DNA from: JAEUJM01 sp044221555
GTDB lineage: Bacteria; Actinomycetota; Acidimicrobiia; Acidimicrobiales; DATDAH01
Assembly (NCBI GenBank): GCA_044221555.1
Contig: JBGAOY010000007.1
Coordinates: forward strand, 62,001 to 126,000
Direction of reading: 5' to 3'
Length of the DNA: 64,000 bases
This document shows, in pieces, positions 9,270-17,736 of this stretch; the first letter of the stretch is position 1; each line of letters starts with the position of its first letter. The notes under the pieces are model-generated. The model had not been told where the DNA came from. It ran no database searches and saw only the letters and a list, made by a program, of their open reading frames with translations. The translations under genes were made by a program, and so were the position numbers.

Positions 9270-9275
9270 CGCTCC

Positions 9276-10772
9276 GTGCATCGGTGGAGCGGCGTGGTGG
9301 GGCTCATCGGTGGCGCAGTGACGGTCGCCCTCGTGGTCGCGGGGTCGACCGGCGGTTCGCCCGCCGCCGGCGCCACGGGCACGGTCGACCTCACCCACCT
9401 GCCCATCGGCACCGCGATCACCCAGACGCCGCAGGTTGGCGCCATCGACTCGTGCCAGACCGTGTTCAACGGCCCCGGGGCCACGCCGGGACCGTGGATC
9501 GACGAGGACGCCGGCACGTTCGACCTGACCGCCAAGCCGGTGGTGGACGGCAGCGTGAGCTGGGACGCCCAGCACTCGGTGTCGTTCGGGTCGACCGGCG
9601 CCACCCGGATCATCGCCTCGAACGACCTGCCCGACCACACCACCGGCGTGTTCCCCATCGCCGCCGCCGACGACGCCCACCAGTACGACACCAACCCCAA
9701 CACCATCCGGTCGCAGTCGCTGAGCATGCCCACACCCACCCGCCCCGGCATGGCCGCCGCCCCGGGCTGCCTGAGCCTCGGCAGCATCGGGATCATGACC
9801 TCGGGCGTGGCGCTGTTCAACGCGCTCGACGCGCAGGGCCGCGACGCGGTGGCCTACGAGCTGCCGGACAGCTGCGGCGGACACCCGCAGCAGGCCGGCG
9901 CCTACCACTACCACTCCCTGTCGTCCTGCCTCGATGACCCCGACACCGGGGAGCACTCGCCGCTGCTCGGCTACGCCCGCGACGGGTTCGGCATCTACGG
10001 CCACTTCGGCGAGGACGGCGAGACGCTCATCACCGCCGACCTCGACGAGTGCCACGGTCACGCCCACGCCATCGAGTGGGACGGCGTGACGCGGGTGATG
10101 TACCACTACCACGCCACCTGGGACTACCCGTACACGCTGGGGTGCTACCGCGGCACGTCGATGGCCACGGCGCCGGTCGACTGCAACCTGGCCCCGCCCG
10201 ACAACGAGTTCGCCGACGTGGCCGCCGGCGCGGCCTACGTCGACGCGGTCGACTGGGCCGCCTGCCACGAGCTGGTGACCGGCACCGACTTCCGGCCTGC
10301 GTCGGGCCTCAAGCGCAAGCAGGCCGTGGTGCTCCTGTGGCGGCTCATGGGCGAGCCGGGTGGGTCGCCGGTGAGCGACTACGCCGATGTCGACGCCGGC
10401 GCCGCCTACCACGACGCCCTCGACTGGGTCACCGCCCAGGGCATCTTCACCCCGGGCGCCAACGGTGCGTTCAAGCCCACCAAGGCGCTCACCCGCAGCC
10501 AATTGGCCACCTGGCTGTGGCACCTGCTGGACGATCCTGCCGGCGACCCCGACAGCACCTTCACCGACGTGCCCGCCGGCGCCGGCTACCACGACGCGGT
10601 GGACTGGGCCGCGGCCCACGACGTGTTCACCGCCTACGGCGACGGCAGCTTCCGGCCCAGCAACACGGTCAAGCGCAGCCAGGCCGTCAGCTGGCTGTCG
10701 GCACTGGCCGCCAGCGTCGCTGCGTGGGCGGACTACAGCGGCGACCGTCCCGGCACGCTCCGCCAACTCTGA
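9276..10772 (+). CDS. secreted YHYH-domain protein with three SLH repeats
   Basis: 498 residues from GTG 9276, fixed by the -10 box. A signal sequence (GLIGGAVTVALVVAG) is followed by a YHYH domain, with the YHYH motif at about 210-213 and again at 276-279, and Cys pairs (C60, C200, C218, C259, C290) likely to form disulphides. From about residue 311 three S-layer-homology repeats of about 55 residues follow (FADV...Y.DAVDWAA, repeated as YADV and FTDV). SLH repeats usually bind pyruvylated cell-wall polymers, so this is probably a wall-attached protein. YHYH domains are of uncertain function; a metal-binding role is an inference from the His content. It follows the preceding surface protein by 82 nt. 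Confidence 0.85.
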   Translation: MHRWSGVVGLIGGAVTVALVVAGSTGGSPAAGATGTVDLTHLPIGTAITQTPQVGAIDSCQTVFNGPGATPGPWIDEDAGTFDLTAKPVVDGSVSWDAQHSVSFGSTGATRIIASNDLPDHTTGVFPIAAADDAHQYDTNPNTIRSQSLSMPTPTRPGMAAAPGCLSLGSIGIMTSGVALFNALDAQGRDAVAYELPDSCGGHPQQAGAYHYHSLSSCLDDPDTGEHSPLLGYARDGFGIYGHFGEDGETLITADLDECHGHAHAIEWDGVTRVMYHYHATWDYPYTLGCYRGTSMATAPVDCNLAPPDNEFADVAAGAAYVDAVDWAACHELVTGTDFRPASGLKRKQAVVLLWRLMGEPGGSPVSDYADVDAGAAYHDALDWVTAQGIFTPGANGAFKPTKALTRSQLATWLWHLLDDPAGDPDSTFTDVPAGAGYHDAVDWAAAHDVFTAYGDGSFRPSNTVKRSQAVSWLSALAASVAAWADYSGDRPGTLRQL

Positions 10773-10791
10773 CCCGATCCGGGAGCACCCC

Positions 10792-10974
10792 GTGACGCCT
10801 CACCCACGCCGCCCCGTGCCCCGCCCCGCCCGCCGCCGCCGGCGGAGCCACCGTGGGTCGGCCGCGCTCGTCGTGGTGGGGACGCTGGCCCTGCTGGCCG
10901 CCGCGTGCGGCAGCAACGGCGACGACTCGGCCGGCGGCGGCGCCACGACCCCGGCGGCGGCCACGGCCGCCTGA
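10792..10974 (+). CDS. very short lipoprotein
   Basis: 60 residues. GTG 10792 is preceded by GGGAG at a 6-nt spacing and lies 19 nt after the SLH gene, so the two are probably co-transcribed. A long Arg-rich n-region is followed by a hydrophobic core and lipobox LAAAC. The mature part is only about 22 residues (GSNGDDSAGGG then Thr/Ala-rich). This is the normal start of an actinobacterial lipoprotein without any domain behind it. It may be a truncated gene or a genuine small lipopeptide. Confidence 0.6.
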   Translation: MTPHPRRPVPRPARRRRRSHRGSAALVVVGTLALLAAACGSNGDDSAGGGATTPAAATAA

Positions 10975-11019
10975 GCCCCGCCGGCGGCCCAGAGCGCCAC
11001 CCGGGCGAGGCCCGGTTCG

Positions 11020-11058
11020 CGAGGCGACAGCGGCCGGAGTCCGACCACTGTCGCCTCG
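11020..11058. terminator. 39-nt palindrome between convergent genes
   Basis: A perfect 11-bp stem (CGAGGCGACAG at 11020-11030, complement at 11048-11058) with a 17-nt loop. It sits between the short lipoprotein gene (+) and the DUF2231 gene (-). The CGAGGC start of the stem resembles the 49-bp array at 28622. Confidence 0.7.
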
Positions 11059-11099
11059 ACCGTGTCGTGATCAGGCCGCCGGCGGGTGGCCGGCTCCGG

Positions 11100-11711
11100 T
11101 CAGCCCTCGCCGGACTCCCCCGACTCACCGGACTCGCCGCCTTCGCCGCCGCCCTCGGTACCGTTCTCGCCGCCCTCGCCGCGCTCACCGCTCGGTGTGT
11201 CGTCCCACGTGGCCTTGGCCCCGCTGTGGCCCACCTCGTAGGTGGTGTAGAGGTTGCCCAGCGAGGCGATGATCGCCAGCACCATCACCGCGGGCGCGGC
11301 GATCTTCATCCAGGCCGGCGCTTCGGTGACGGTGCCCTCGGCGATGCGGGCGTTCACCTTGTTGCGGTACCAGAAGAAGAGCATGAGCAGCAGCGCCGCC
11401 ACGAAGAGGACGATCACCCAGGGCAGCATTCGCTCGGCCAACTCGGCGTGGTGCTCGGCCAGCTCGCTCTCTTCCACCCGTTCCTCGAGGTTCTCGCCCG
11501 ACCCGGTGGCGAACGGGATCAGCACCAGGCAGAAGGCGGAGATGCCGACGGTGATCCAACCGATCTTGTCCCGAGCCGCGGGCCACACCGCCGACAGGAA
11601 CAGGCCCAGGGCGGCCAGCGGGACCAGCACCACGACGGCGTGCACGATGAGCGGGTGCGCAGGCAGGCCCGCGATGTCTGATATCTCGATGTTCATGAAC
11701 GGCATCTTCAT
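11100..11711 (-). CDS. DUF2231 integral membrane protein
   Basis: 203 residues. The signature GLPAHPLIVHAVVVLVPLAALG near residues 15-36 is typical of DUF2231 membrane proteins. There are four hydrophobic spans (about 22-45, 50-70, 95-118 and 140-160) with a charged EENLEERVEESELAEHH-like segment between spans two and three. The C-terminal tail is a low-complexity Gly/Glu/Ser run of about 35 residues. The His residues in the first span suggest haem or metal binding in this family, but that is not established. A GGGAC/GCCC motif lies 22-35 nt upstream of the start. Confidence 0.85.
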   Translation of the reverse strand: MKMPFMNIEISDIAGLPAHPLIVHAVVVLVPLAALGLFLSAVWPAARDKIGWITVGISAFCLVLIPFATGSGENLEERVEESELAEHHAELAERMLPWVIVLFVAALLLMLFFWYRNKVNARIAEGTVTEAPAWMKIAAPAVMVLAIIASLGNLYTTYEVGHSGAKATWDDTPSGERGEGGENGTEGGGEGGESGESGESGEG

Positions 11712-11732
11712 GGTGCCGGCGGGCGACGACTA

Positions 11733-11746
11733 GGGACCTAAGGCCC
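11733..11746. promoter_or_regulatory. DosR-box-like palindrome
   Basis: GGGACCTAAGGCCC, a near-palindrome 22-35 nt upstream of the DUF2231 start. It resembles the half-site spacing of actinobacterial DosR/DevR boxes (GGGAC...GGCCC/GTCCC). A very similar motif precedes the gene at 49598. Confidence 0.4.
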
Positions 11747-11795
11747 AAGGCCAACCCAAGTTTTGGCAAAGTCGCCGCCGGCAACCCGACCGGGG

Positions 11796-13076
11796 TCAGC
11801 CCGTGACCCGTCGGCCGTCTGCGGGCACCTCACCGAGCGCGCCCGCGGCCCGCAGCGTCGCCAGCTTGGCGTCGTCGTACCCGCACACCTCGGCCAGCAC
11901 CTCGTCGGTGTGCTCACCCACCGTGGGCGCCATCGTCGGCACCGGCAGCTCGCCGCCCACCACCTTCACCGGCAGCGGCGTCTGGTCGGCACCCACCGCG
12001 TCGGCGGGCAGCCAGGGCATGCGGGCCTGGAACTGCGGGTCGTCGGCGATGGTCTTCGGCGTGTTCACCGGCGCAATGGGTGTGTTGTGCTCGCCCCCGA
12101 AGGCCAGCCACTCGGCCGACGTCCGGGCACGGAAGATGTCGCGCAGTTCGGCCCGCAGCGCGGTGTTGCCCACCGCGTGGTCGGCGTACTGCGAGCCGGG
12201 GTGGGCCTCGAACAACTCGGGCCGGCCCACGCCCTCGCAGAAGTTCTTCCAGAACTCCCGCTCCGACGCCATGAACAGCACGTGGCCGTCGCTCGACTCG
12301 TAGATGTTGTAGCGGACGCCGTCCTTCATGCCTGCGGTGCCCGGTGCCCGGCGCACGTAGTCGTCCGAGGCGTTCCCGGTGACCTCGCTCTCCGGGCGCT
12401 CGTAGGCGCGGTAGGTCTCCGAGCGCAGCCAGTCGATGGCGGCGGCCGAGTCGGACTGGGCCACCTCGAGCGCCATGCCCTCGCCCGTGGCCCGGGCGTG
12501 GATGACGCCGGCCAGGATGCCGAGCGCGCCGTAGACGGGCCCGGCGTTGATGCCGATGGACACGTGCTCGGGGATGTAGGTGAAGCCGTCGGCGTCGACC
12601 TCGGGCTTCACGATGCCGGCCCAGGTGTCGTAGGCGATGCCGTGGCTCGGGTAGTCCTTGTAGGGCCCGGTCATGCCGTAGCCCGAGATGGTCATGAACA
12701 CGATCCGGGGGTTGATCTCGCGCAGGGCCTCGTAGCCGAGCCCGCGGCGGGCGAGGCCGCCGGGGCGCATGGCCTCGACCACCACGTCCGACTCGCGCAC
12801 GAGGTCGCGGAACACGTCCGCCCCCTCGGCGGTGCGCAGATCGAGCACCACGCTGCGCTTGCCCCGGTTGGCGTGCAGGTGCAGCAGCGAGGTGCCCTCG
12901 ACGATGGGCCAGGTCATGCGCCGGCCGTAGTCACCGGCGGGCGGCTCGACCTTCAACACGTCGGCGCCGAGGTCGGCGAGGGCGGTGGTGATGGCGGCGG
13001 GGCCGAGCATCGAGCACTCGACCACCCGCACGCCGGCGAGCGGAGCGACGGGCCCTGGGGAGGTTGGGTCTGACAT
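11796..13076 (-). CDS. CaiB/BaiF-family CoA-transferase
   Basis: 426 residues, a family III acyl-CoA transferase or racemase. The N-terminal Rossmann-like part (PLAGVRVVEC, ALADLGADVLKVE, RGKRSVVLDL) and DVVVEAMRPGGLARRGLGY are classic. The catalytic Asp is probably D150 in HGIAYDTWAG. The C-terminal part has the usual APVNTPKTIADDPQFQAR segment. These enzymes transfer CoA between carboxylic acids through an acyl-aspartyl intermediate, or epimerise 2-methylacyl-CoA; the substrate cannot be told here. ATG 13076 is the first start after the -10-like TAGCAT 8 nt upstream. It is monocistronic. Confidence 0.9.
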   Translation of the reverse strand: MSDPTSPGPVAPLAGVRVVECSMLGPAAITTALADLGADVLKVEPPAGDYGRRMTWPIVEGTSLLHLHANRGKRSVVLDLRTAEGADVFRDLVRESDVVVEAMRPGGLARRGLGYEALREINPRIVFMTISGYGMTGPYKDYPSHGIAYDTWAGIVKPEVDADGFTYIPEHVSIGINAGPVYGALGILAGVIHARATGEGMALEVAQSDSAAAIDWLRSETYRAYERPESEVTGNASDDYVRRAPGTAGMKDGVRYNIYESSDGHVLFMASEREFWKNFCEGVGRPELFEAHPGSQYADHAVGNTALRAELRDIFRARTSAEWLAFGGEHNTPIAPVNTPKTIADDPQFQARMPWLPADAVGADQTPLPVKVVGGELPVPTMAPTVGEHTDEVLAEVCGYDDAKLATLRAAGALGEVPADGRRVTG

Positions 13077-13215
13077 GGCGGCCGATGCTAGATCGGGCCG
13101 GCCGGGTGCCCCACACCGACCCGCAGCGGGCCCCACCGACCGAGCCTGACCTGGATCGACCGGGACCGAGCCGCACCGACCGCCGGCATCCGCCGACGTC
13201 CGCGCTAGTCCAGCG

Positions 13216-13632
13216 CTAGTCCACGACGATGGTGAAGGTGTCCTCGGGGTGCAGTTCGCAGGTGCCCTGGAAGCGGCCCGGTCGATCGAAGCGGTGCACC
13301 AGGGTCTCGTTGGCGGTGACCACGAACGGCCCCACGTGGTGGACCTCGTCGTCGTGGTTCTGGATCATGACGGTGTCGTTCACGGACAGATGGAGCTCAC
13401 GCGGCACGAGGTTCACCGTCTCGCCGGCGGCGATGCGGTCGGCGGTGCCGGCGGGGATCTCGATGTCGTGCACCTGCCCCGCCGACTCGGGACGGGCCGC
13501 CAGCCAGATGCCTCCGGCCACGAGCAGGAAGACCAGCCCCACCGCCACCGCCGCGAGGGCGGTGGCGGCGGAGCGGCCGTGCGTGCCGTCCGGGGGAACG
13601 GCGTCGCGCTCAGCGGACTCAGGGAGCGTCAT
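13216..13632 (-). CDS. membrane-anchored cupredoxin-like protein
   Basis: 138 residues. One N-terminal transmembrane helix (about 24-46) is followed by a small beta-sandwich. Candidate copper ligands are H98/H99 (EVHHVGP), C125 and H128 (GTCELHPE). The usual axial Met after the second His is not obvious. This arrangement fits plastocyanin-like or CtaC-like soluble domains outside the membrane. The start at 13632 overlaps the end of the PCu(A)C gene by 14 nt, so the two are translationally coupled. With the two upstream genes it forms a copper-handling operon, probably serving cytochrome c oxidase assembly. Confidence 0.8.
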   Translation of the reverse strand: MTLPESAERDAVPPDGTHGRSAATALAAVAVGLVFLLVAGGIWLAARPESAGQVHDIEIPAGTADRIAAGETVNLVPRELHLSVNDTVMIQNHDDEVHHVGPFVVTANETLVHRFDRPGRFQGTCELHPEDTFTIVVD

Positions 13633-14272
13633 CTCGGACCGGCACCGTGATGACGCGTTCGCCCGCGTTCTCGAAGGTGAGGGTGACCTCGATCTCCTGG
13701 CCGGTCTCGAGCGGCGCCACCAGGTCGATGAGCATGATGTGGAAGCCACCCGGCTCGAGCACCACCTTCTCACCGGCGGGCAGCTCCACCGAGTCGACCG
13801 GCTGCATGGTCATCTCGCCCATGCCCGTCGCCGTCGTCTCCGTGGTGCCACCGCCGGCCTCGGCCGCGGTGGTGTCGGTGCCTGCGGTGGTGTCGGTGCC
13901 CATCCCGGAGCTCATCGTCGTGTCGCTGCTGTCGGCGGCCACCGTCTCGTGCATCTCGACCGTCCCCGCCACGTCGGCAGGCACGCTGGCACCCACGAGG
14001 GCGTCGCCGTCGGCGCTGGTGAGCTCGAGGTACACGGCGCCGTAGGTGGTGTCCTCGGGGCTGGTGCGGGCCCACGGGCTGGCGATGACGAGGCCGCCCT
14101 CGTCGCTCACCACCCCGTCACCGCCCGCGGTGGTGGTCGTGTCGGCGGCGGCGGTGGTGTCGGAGGATGCGCCGTCGTCGCTGTCACTGCCGCACGCCGC
14201 GAGGGCGACGGTGAACGCCGTCACGGCGAACAGTGCGGCGATCAGGCGCAGGGCGCGTCGGGAAGCGGTCAT
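13619..14272 (-). CDS. PCu(A)C copper chaperone lipoprotein
   Basis: 217 residues. ATG 14272 has AAGGAG at good spacing. The lipobox LAAC gives lipidated C27. The PCu(A)C (DUF461) domain begins at SPWARTSP and keeps the family's Cu(I) ligands: EMH (M107, H108), then Met residues near 151-156, then GFHIM (H178, M180). A Thr/Ala/Gly-rich insertion of about 38 residues, itself containing several Met, separates the first and second ligand groups, where most family members have about 10 residues. The chaperone delivers Cu(I) to the CuA centre with Sco1, whose gene lies just upstream in the same operon. Confidence 0.92.
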   Translation of the reverse strand: MTASRRALRLIAALFAVTAFTVALAACGSDSDDGASSDTTAAADTTTTAGGDGVVSDEGGLVIASPWARTSPEDTTYGAVYLELTSADGDALVGASVPADVAGTVEMHETVAADSSDTTMSSGMGTDTTAGTDTTAAEAGGGTTETTATGMGEMTMQPVDSVELPAGEKVVLEPGGFHIMLIDLVAPLETGQEIEVTLTFENAGERVITVPVRDDAP

Positions 14273-14330
14273 GGTGTCTCCTTGGTCGGGGGGAACGGTC
14301 GCACTCGGGGAGGGGGCAGCACGGCGGCGC

Positions 14331-14993
14331 TCACGCGGCACCGTCCGACCGGCTGAGCAGCACGGTGAGGTCGTCGGCCATGGCCTCGGCCTCGGTGCCG
14401 AACGGCCACTCGACCAGCACCTCGCCCTGGTCGTCGACCACGTAGGTGATGGCGGTGTGGCTGACATCGACGGAGCCGTCGTCGTCGTGCACCACCGAGG
14501 ACTGCGCACCGAAGGGCTCCTCGGCGGCCGCCAGCAGTTCGGGATCGGACTGGCGCAGCGCGTGGAACTCGGAGAAGAACGAGCCCAGGTAGTTGCTGAG
14601 CTTGGCGCCGGTGTCCCGCTCGGGGTCGACGGTCACCATGGCCACGTCGACCCGCTCGGCGTCGGGGCCGACCTGCTCGAACGCGGTGCGCAGGTCGGCC
14701 AGCGTGGTGGGGCAGATGTCGGGGCAGCTCGTGTACCCGAAGTAGGCGATGAGCAACTCGTCCGGTGCCGCCGCCTTCATGGTGAAGTCGCCGCCGGCAC
14801 CGCCGGTGGTGGCGTCGGGGACGGTGACCTCACCGACCTGCAGCGGGTCGCGCCGGGTGATCCCCGACAGGGCCTGGTCTCCCGCCGGCGCGGCGGCGCC
14901 CGGATCGGACTCACCGGAGCTGGAACAGCCGGCCCCGACCGCCACCAGGACCACGGCGATGGTCGCGGCCACCCACGCACGTCGTGCCTTCAC
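14331..14993 (-). CDS. SCO1/SenC family CuA-assembly lipoprotein
   Basis: 220 residues. The signal peptide ends in a GAGC lipobox (C23). The thioredoxin-like domain carries the copper and redox motif CPDIC (C90, C94) and the distal ligand H179 (DVSHTAITYVVD). Sco proteins metallate the CuA site of cytochrome c oxidase subunit II and reduce its cysteines, outside the membrane. The first gene of the three-gene copper operon, with 58 nt to the PCu(A)C gene. The start is a GTG at 14993; no good ribosome-binding site is visible. No oxidase subunit gene lies in the window. Confidence 0.92.
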   Translation of the reverse strand: MKARRAWVAATIAVVLVAVGAGCSSSGESDPGAAAPAGDQALSGITRRDPLQVGEVTVPDATTGGAGGDFTMKAAAPDELLIAYFGYTSCPDICPTTLADLRTAFEQVGPDAERVDVAMVTVDPERDTGAKLSNYLGSFFSEFHALRQSDPELLAAAEEPFGAQSSVVHDDDGSVDVSHTAITYVVDDQGEVLVEWPFGTEAEAMADDLTVLLSRSDGAA

Positions 14994-15054
14994 ATACTGG
15001 TGGTCGCCGGACCCCCGCCGAGAGTTCCCAGGAAGTTACCCAGCGGTAGGCCAG

Positions 15055-15074
15055 TGCCGCCGGCGCTGGCGGCA
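15055..15074. promoter_or_regulatory. 7-bp hairpin in the divergent intergenic region
   Basis: TGCCGCC and GGCGGCA with a 6-nt loop, lying between the sco1-type gene (-) and the DUF1353 gene (+). As the genes diverge it is more likely an operator than a terminator. Confidence 0.35.
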
Positions 15075-15126
15075 GGCCGCCGCGGGTCGAGACGGCGGAC
15101 AGAGCGCGCCGTCATGACATGGGAAT

Positions 15127-15132
15127 TACGAT
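15127..15132 (+). promoter_or_regulatory. -10 box TACGAT
   Basis: TACGAT about 42 nt before the GTG at 15175. It predicts a leader of about 35 nt that includes the strong GGGGGGAGG ribosome-binding site. It is an example of the same -10 box used in a leadered gene. Confidence 0.45.
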
Positions 15133-15174
15133 CGAGCAGAGAAGCGGCACTGGCGAGGCCGGGGGGAGGCAGGC

Positions 15175-16122
15175 GTGGGCGACGACAGCACTCGCTTTCC
15201 GACGTTCTGGACCGAGGACGGCACCCAACGGGCCACCTACACGCTGACCCGGGCGCCCGGCACGAAGCCGGGCAACTTCACCTTGAGGGAGCGGTTCCTC
15301 TACACGGACCCGCTCACGCCCGACGAGGGCATCGTGGTGCCGGCGCAGCCCGGGGTCTTCACCACCGACCTGGCCTCCATCCCCGCTCCGTTCACGTGGC
15401 TGGTGCCCAAGGACGGCACCCACACGCCGGCCGCCCTGCTGCACGACGCCCTGGTGAGCGATCCCATGTTGCCGGCCGACTACCGCCTCGCGCACCGTGA
15501 CCCGGAGTCCGGCCTATGGCACACCGATGACGCCGACCCGGAGCCGCGCTGCGAACGGGAGGACGCCGACAACATCTTCCGCCACGCCATGGCCCATCTC
15601 GGCGTGTCGTTCATCCGTCGATGGATGGTGTGGGCGACGGTCACCGCCGCCACCCTCTGCAGCCAGCCCGGATCGAAGAAGTGGCGCTGGCGGCTGCTGT
15701 TCCTCGTTGCGGTCTTGGCGCTCGGTGTCGGCGGCGTACTCGAGTTCCTCGACCTCATCGATGTGCAGGGGCAGATCCACCTGCCCGTCGTCTGCTGGCA
15801 CTTCGACTGGCAGCTCCCGTGGATGGGCGAGCACTCGGCGGGGGCGGAGCTGCGCGGGGCGGCGGCGGCGCACCTGGTTGCGACGGCCGCGCTCACGGTG
15901 GCGTGCGGGCGGCGCTGGAGGGTCGGTCTGATCTTCGGACTGGCGCTGTCGGCGCTGGCCGTGCCGCTCTTCGTGTCGAGCGTCGCCTACCTCGCCTACC
16001 AGGCGGTCGAGCTGCTGGCGTACGGGATCCTGCAGCTGGCGCCCAAGGCCCGGCGGGCCGTGCACAAGGAGCCGTCGCCGACCCCGGTCAACGCACCACC
16101 GACCATCGAGAGGTTCCAGTGA
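15175..16122 (+). CDS. DUF1353-domain membrane protein
   Basis: 315 residues from GTG 15175 (GGGGGGAGG 6-12 nt upstream). The N-terminal 120 residues match DUF1353, with the signature FTTDLASIPAPFTWLVP followed by AALLHDALV. DUF1353 is best known from phage proteins. Several hydrophobic segments follow (about 170-190, 240-258 and 265-290), with a hydrophilic, Pro-rich tail. The stop overlaps the next start (TGATG), so the two are an operon. The combination of DUF1353 with membrane spans is unusual. The function is unknown. Confidence 0.75.
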   Translation: MGDDSTRFPTFWTEDGTQRATYTLTRAPGTKPGNFTLRERFLYTDPLTPDEGIVVPAQPGVFTTDLASIPAPFTWLVPKDGTHTPAALLHDALVSDPMLPADYRLAHRDPESGLWHTDDADPEPRCEREDADNIFRHAMAHLGVSFIRRWMVWATVTAATLCSQPGSKKWRWRLLFLVAVLALGVGGVLEFLDLIDVQGQIHLPVVCWHFDWQLPWMGEHSAGAELRGAAAAHLVATAALTVACGRRWRVGLIFGLALSALAVPLFVSSVAYLAYQAVELLAYGILQLAPKARRAVHKEPSPTPVNAPPTIERFQ

Positions 16123-17141
16123 TGTTCGACACCGCCCTCGGCGTGGCCATCGGCCTCGTCCTCGTCTTCCTCGTGTTCTCGATGGTGGTGTCCGGCATCT
16201 ACGAGGGCATCGCCCGCTTCCTGGCCTGGCGGGCCAAGGACCTGTGGGCCTCGGTGCGGTTGCTCCTCGTCCCCGAGGACGCGCCGACCAGCGCAGCGGC
16301 GGGAGAGGCGCGCCTGGGTGTTCCCCTCCGCCCCGGCGGGAGCCGTGACCACCGACCCACCGGCGCCGCCGCGGCAGCGGCGGATCCGGCCGTCCCCGAC
16401 GTCGATCTCGTGGCCGCGTTCTATGCGCATCCGTTGATCGGCGGCCTCGAGCCGTTGGCGAACGACCAGCGCACCAAGGTCGCCAGCATCGCGCCGGACT
16501 CGTTCGCGCGGGCACTGATCGACGTACTCGTGCCCGAGGGCGACGGTGAGACGTCGGTGAGCACCCTGCGCACGGCCATCAGGCGCTCAGACCTGCCGAT
16601 GAAGCAGCCCCTGCTCCAGGTCGTGAGCGAGGTCGGCGAGTCGCTGGACGCCTTCCGCCAACAGGTCGGCGCCATGTTCGACCAGCAGATGACCCACCTC
16701 AGCACGCTCTACCGGCGCCGGGCCAAGGCCATCATGTTCGGCATCGGCCTGTTCGTCGCCGTCGTCGCGAACGTCGACGCCCTGCACGTGGCCGGCGCGC
16801 TCTACGGCGACGACGCGCTCCGGTCCGCCACGACGGTGGCGGCGAAGGAGTTGGTCGAGTCGTGCGAGGGCAAGACCGGTGATGACCTCAGCGCCTGCCT
16901 GGCAGAGGCCAAGGTGTCGCTGGACGACCAGGTCACCATGCCCGTCGGATGGGGCACCGCGGTCGACGGGCGCTCGTTCTGCGGGTGGGAGGCGGTCGGG
17001 TGGATGCTCGGTTGGCTGTTGACCGCAGTGGCGTTGATGCAGGGCGGGCCGTTCTGGTTCGACGTGCTCAAGCGGGCCACCAGCCGGGCGCCGGGTGCGG
17101 GTGCAGGAGCGGGAGCGGCCGGCACGTCGTCACGATCGTGA
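16122..17141 (+). CDS. membrane protein coupled to the DUF1353 gene
   Basis: 339 residues. ATG 16122 overlaps the previous TGA by one base. One N-terminal helix (about 8-30, LGVAIGLVLVFLVFSMVV) is followed by a soluble part of about 170 residues (VPDVDLVAAFYAHPLIGGLEP, then the helical LRTAIRRSDLPMKQPLLQVV). A helix near 205-225 and a C-terminal hairpin (WEAVGWMLGWLLTAVALMQGGPFWFDVLKR) follow, then a Gly/Ala-rich end. The C-terminal GGPFWFD(V/L)L motif recurs in bacterial membrane proteins of unknown role. It probably works together with the DUF1353 protein. Confidence 0.75.
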   Translation: MFDTALGVAIGLVLVFLVFSMVVSGIYEGIARFLAWRAKDLWASVRLLLVPEDAPTSAAAGEARLGVPLRPGGSRDHRPTGAAAAAADPAVPDVDLVAAFYAHPLIGGLEPLANDQRTKVASIAPDSFARALIDVLVPEGDGETSVSTLRTAIRRSDLPMKQPLLQVVSEVGESLDAFRQQVGAMFDQQMTHLSTLYRRRAKAIMFGIGLFVAVVANVDALHVAGALYGDDALRSATTVAAKELVESCEGKTGDDLSACLAEAKVSLDDQVTMPVGWGTAVDGRSFCGWEAVGWMLGWLLTAVALMQGGPFWFDVLKRATSRAPGAGAGAGAAGTSSRS

Positions 17142-17151
17142 GGCGTGGCGG

Positions 17152-17631
17152 TCAATCGGCGCTGCTGACCGGGAGGGCGCCGCCGGCCTTCACCGTGCTG
17201 ATCGCGAAATTGCTGTAGTAGCGCGACACCTCGGGAAGCTGCTGCAGGCACTCGCGCGTGAACCGGTCGTAGTCGCGCAGGTCACGGCACACGACCTCGA
17301 GCAGGAAGTCGGCCTGTCCGGAGACCACGTGGCAGGCCACCACCTGGGGCAGGTCCTGGAAGACCTCCTCCATGCGCTCCTGGGTCTGGGTGCCGTGGCG
17401 CTCGACCGAGACCTCGACGAACACGGTGAGGTCGAGCCCCACCCGCTCGCGGTCGATCACCGCTCGATAGCCGGCGATCACGCCGGCCTCCTCGAGGCGC
17501 TTCACCCGCCGCAGGCAGGGCGACGGCGACAGGCCCACCGCGTCGGCGAGGGCCACGTTCGACATGCGCCCGTCGAGCTGCAGCTCGTCCAGGATGCGCA
17601 CATCGATGGCATCGAGCGGGATCGAAGGCAT
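17152..17631 (-). CDS. Lrp/AsnC family transcriptional regulator
   Basis: 159 residues. The N-terminal winged helix-turn-helix (DAIDVRILDELQLDGRMSNVALA then LSPSPCLRRVKRLEEAGVI) and the C-terminal RAM (ligand-binding) domain with HVVSGQADFLLEVV are clear. It probably senses an amino acid and acts on nearby promoters. ATG 17631 lies exactly 6 nt after a TACAAT -10 box on the minus strand, indicating a leaderless message. The divergent neighbour at 17737 shares the 105-bp control region, so autoregulation and control of that gene are plausible. Confidence 0.92.
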   Translation of the reverse strand: MPSIPLDAIDVRILDELQLDGRMSNVALADAVGLSPSPCLRRVKRLEEAGVIAGYRAVIDRERVGLDLTVFVEVSVERHGTQTQERMEEVFQDLPQVVACHVVSGQADFLLEVVCRDLRDYDRFTRECLQQLPEVSRYYSNFAISTVKAGGALPVSSAD

Positions 17632-17637
17632 CTTCTG

Positions 17638-17643
17638 ATTGTA
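17638..17643 (-). promoter_or_regulatory. -10 box of the Lrp gene (TACAAT)
   Basis: Near-consensus TACAAT followed by 6 nt and the ATG of the regulator. Confidence 0.65.
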
Positions 17644-17736
17644 TACGGGTGAACTGACGCAGATCCTGCTACCGAGCATGGCTCCAGGCGCAACATTCGC
17701 AATCCGCTGCGCGCCGTTCCGCGGCACACTGGTGAC

